The position numbers were made by a program, and so were the translations under genes. The notes under the pieces are model-generated. The model saw only the letters and a program-made list of their open reading frames with translations, made no database searches and was not told the DNA's origin. This document shows, one piece after another, positions 62,124 through 64,000 of a stretch of DNA of 64,000 bases. Positions within the stretch are counted from its first letter, which is position 1, and every line of letters starts with the position of its first letter. Origin of the DNA: Rebecca billardiae RCC1528 (lineage: Eukaryota; Haptophyta); the NCBI GenBank assembly GCA_965240325.2, contig OZ251229.1, positions 2,418,001 to 2,482,000 on the forward strand, read 5' to 3'.

Positions 62124-62875
62124 ATGATGCCGAGCACGTCAGCTGGCGACGCCGACGAGGACCGCGCTCGCCGCGTATTGAACGTGCTGCTCGATTCCGG
62201 GGCAGTGAAGAAGGTGGCTAAGAGCACGCTCCAGAGCATCGCTGCTGCCATCTCAGTCGTGAGGCACAAGCAGGACGTGCCCTCTGCGGCGGTGAAGTAC
62301 AACGTGCCCAAATGGTCGATCTACAACTTCGTTCGCAAGGTCCGCACCGTGCTGGAGGACGAAGGCGCAATCGGCAGGGGGAGCGCGACGCGACTGATCA
62401 CCGACTTCACCACGCGCCCCGCAGGCCAGCTCCCTCCCTCCTCCTCACCCGGCCCAACAGCTGGCAGCCGCTTTGCGGCACTCGCCGCGCTCGACGGGGA
62501 AATGCCCGCTGCAGAGAAAGCACAGCCGCAGCGGGGGCGCCCGGCCGGCTCGCTCAGCCTGCTGGGCACGCTCAACCTAGGCGTCACGTGCTACCTCGGC
62601 TCGCTGCTGGCGGCGCTGCTCGCGTGCCCTTCCATCGTCTCGCTCGCCACATCTGCCGCGGCTGAGCAGTCCACCAACCCCATCGTGTCCCGAGCATGCG
62701 CTCGCTGGCGCTCGCGCATGTCAACTGCGAGTGGCCCAGCGAGGTGGGGCCGACGCGTAGCTTGCTCGAGCCGCTTAACGACGCGATCGCGGAGGTCTGT
62801 CGGTGGACAACGGCGTTTGGGCAGCAGCAGCAGGACGCGTGCGAGGTGCTGTACAAAATCATATGGAGGCCCTGG
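62124..62875 (+). pseudogene. HTH (Psq-like) plus ubiquitin-specific-protease-like gene, frameshifted
   Basis: From ATG 62124, residues about 15-80 form a helix-turn-helix of Psq/transposase type (AAAISVVRHKQDVPSAAVKY followed by NVPKWSIYNFV). Then TLNLGVTCYLGSLLAALLA resembles the catalytic Cys box of ubiquitin-specific proteases (family norm: GLxNLGNTCYxNSxLQ). Near 62690 the meaningful frame changes: the +2 frame gives MRSLALAHVN and LLEPLNDAIAEVCRW followed by FGQQQQDACEVLYKII, the QQDAxEFL box of the same family. No GT-AG intron of usual size explains the switch. The sequence then degrades in all frames, and the His box is not seen. It is probably a decayed transposon-borne or captured gene. 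Confidence 0.5.
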
Positions 62876-63165
62876 CTGGCTGCGACGAGGCGTGCTCATA
62901 CCTTGGCTTGCTCGAGTGCCTCGGTCAGCTGGCGAGCGAGCAGCCCTCGCAGCAGCAGCGCGTGCCGACGCCGACGATCTCGCAGCAGCAGCGCGTGCCG
63001 ACGATCTCAGTCGGCCATGACTTCGACTGTACACAATCGGCGCCTCGCCGGCGGCTGCGATGGGCCCGTCCGGCCGCGCGGCGGGCGGCGGCGCGCCGCT
63101 GGATGGAGTCTACTCGCTGCCGGGCTCGCGGCCGGGCGGGCCCACTCTCGATCGCGACGGAGGGT
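62876..63165. other. Degenerate sequence downstream of the USP-like gene
   Basis: No intact gene. A ~26-base word (CAGCAGCAGCGCGTGCCGAC plus flanks) is repeated at about 62950 and 62982. Fragments in one frame (ACSYLGLLECLGQLASEQ) may continue the protease. Confidence 0.4.
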
Positions 63166-63241
63166 GCGACGGAGGGTGCACCGCCACCGCGGGCCCCGAA
63201 CTACGTTCGTTCTACGGAAAAGGACCGCGGAACGCGGTCAT
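63166..63241 (+). repeat. Left arm of an inverted repeat flanking a TA run
   Basis: GCGACGGAGGGTGCACCG ... TTCTACGGAAAAGGACCGC, ending CGGTCAT. It is matched in reverse orientation at 63927-64000, with small indels. It may be the TIR of an element extending past the window edge. Confidence 0.7.
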
Positions 63242-63251
63242 ATATATATAG

Positions 63252-63319
<68 letters not shown>
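63241..63319. repeat. Long alternating TA microsatellite
   Basis: Almost 80 bases of alternating T and A with one GC interruption near 63251. It is self-complementary and can extrude as a cruciform. Confidence 0.95.
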
Positions 63320-63321
<2 letters not shown>

Positions 63322-63926
63322 AAACAAAGCAGCTGCTGGTCGTGGCAATGTGCGGCTCGGGCGTGCGGCGGTAGGCGCGCAGCCGAGCGGCTTGCTGAGA
63401 CGAGTTGGGCATCCTCTGCTGGAGGTCGAGGCGATAGGTGTCTCGGGCGCGCAGCTGTTGTGCGCTGCCGAGTCCTACCTCGCGCGGATCGAGGAGCGAG
63501 GTGCGCGCCGATGATGCCCGCTGAATGCCCCCTTTTGGGGCTCCGACGAGGCGGCAAGAGCCAGAGCAGCTCGCCTTGTAACGAAGTGGAATGGCTCGGG
63601 GGCGCCCGAGAAGCCACTCTCACTCCAGGTGATGTAGCAGCCAGCCGTGTACCCGTAGAAGGTTCATGACGAATTCTGCGAGCTGGGTGCAACAGAGTGA
63701 GAGGCCACACGGCGAGCCCCGCCGTCACGCAGCAGCTCGTACACACTCAGTTATTGTACCAATAACAGGCCACATATATAACTACGACTACTGATCGGTC
63801 GCCCCGCGCCGCATGCAATTGCAAGCAGTGACGATCAGCCCCGGCGCTCTCACTCTGCCGCGGCGGCTCTGCCGCGCGGCGCAACTATAGTACTATTAGA
63901 CTATACTACTCATCTTATAATCAGTT
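63320..63926. other. No gene; contains a diverged right end of the TA-targeting repeat family
   Basis: Short frames only. At 63744-63780 CACTCAGTTATTG-TAC-CAATAAC-AGGCCAC-ATATATA mirrors the right end of the units at 60553 and 61425: the same CACTCAG lead, a 3-nt-loop hairpin of different sequence, then GGCCAC and a TA stretch. This is a second subfamily. Confidence 0.6.
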
Positions 63927-64000
63927 ATGACCGCGTTCCGCGGTCCTTCCGTAGAACCAACGCAGAACTTTAGGGGCCCGCGGTGTACCCTCCGTCGGCT
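63927..64000 (-). repeat. Right arm of the inverted repeat (cut by window edge)
   Basis: Reverse complement of 63166-63241 with a few changes. It reaches the last base of the window, so its true end is unknown. Confidence 0.7.

Noticed and set aside
63241-63319. Telomere-like or centromere repeat
   Set aside because: Simple alternating TA microsatellite without any telomeric unit.

Overview
This is a nuclear segment from a GC-rich eukaryotic microalga, most likely a flagellated secondary-plastid alga of the haptophyte or pelagophyte kind. The evidence is GT-AG introns of about 90-210 bp that mostly open with GTGCG, very high third-position GC, long Ser-Pro-rich extracellular proteins, a bipartite signal-plus-transit presequence on a carrier protein, and eukaryote-only families (VPS13, Rev1, BAR-PH-ArfGAP, GT14, RING-CH). 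The species cannot be fixed from sequence alone.

Layout. 1-2957: a partial coiled-coil protein (minus), divergent from a membrane RING-CH protein carrying an EF-hand loop (plus). 3190-5263: cluster 1 of a TA-targeting repeat family, including a palindrome of nearly 1.3 kb. 5569-10999: a secreted LamG/Pro-rich/MAM protein (minus). 11653-18117: a GT14 glycosyltransferase, a rearranged Rev1 polymerase and a coiled-coil protein. 18228-18662: a Mutator-like foldback element. 19267-34222: a very large VPS13 lipid-transfer protein with two internal GRAM-like domains (minus, four exons). 34550-37066: a BAR-PH-ArfGAP-ankyrin protein, divergent from VPS13. 37211-38119: a short TIR element. 38642-44940: a phosphate-carrier-like protein with a plastid-type presequence, an MPDU1-like PQ-loop protein, an aluminium-resistance-family PLP enzyme and an unusual peroxiredoxin. 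44941-48018: gene-poor, with a tRNA-derived SINE-like repeat and a 375-bp tandem duplication. 48019-58340: a DXD glycosyltransferase, an Msp1/ATAD1-like AAA ATPase, a divergent CCT/BBS-type chaperonin and a TupA-like ATP-grasp enzyme. 58341-64000: repeats, including cluster 2 (59767-61425), a frameshifted HTH-plus-ubiquitin-protease gene and a TA-run flanked by inverted repeats.

How the genes fit together. Most genes concern the endomembrane system and cell surface: bulk lipid transfer (VPS13), Arf/membrane-curvature control (ArfGAP), glycan synthesis (GT14, DXD transferase, MPDU1-like, ATP-grasp) and an adhesive cell-surface protein. There is no operon-like organisation; neighbours often share short divergent promoters.

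The most unusual material is the repeat family in clusters 1 and 2. It lands in TA microsatellites, ends in a 3-nt-loop hairpin followed by GCCAC, forms exact head-to-tail junctions, and occurs as a dimer of a short-core and a long-core unit in the same order in both clusters. The most unusual protein observations are a Rev1 whose BRCT domain lies after the polymerase, a VPS13 with tandem GRAM-like domains, a 2-Cys-type peroxiredoxin with Ile at the resolving-cysteine position, and an EF-hand inside a RING-CH membrane protein. All family calls come from reading motifs by eye; no database search was possible.
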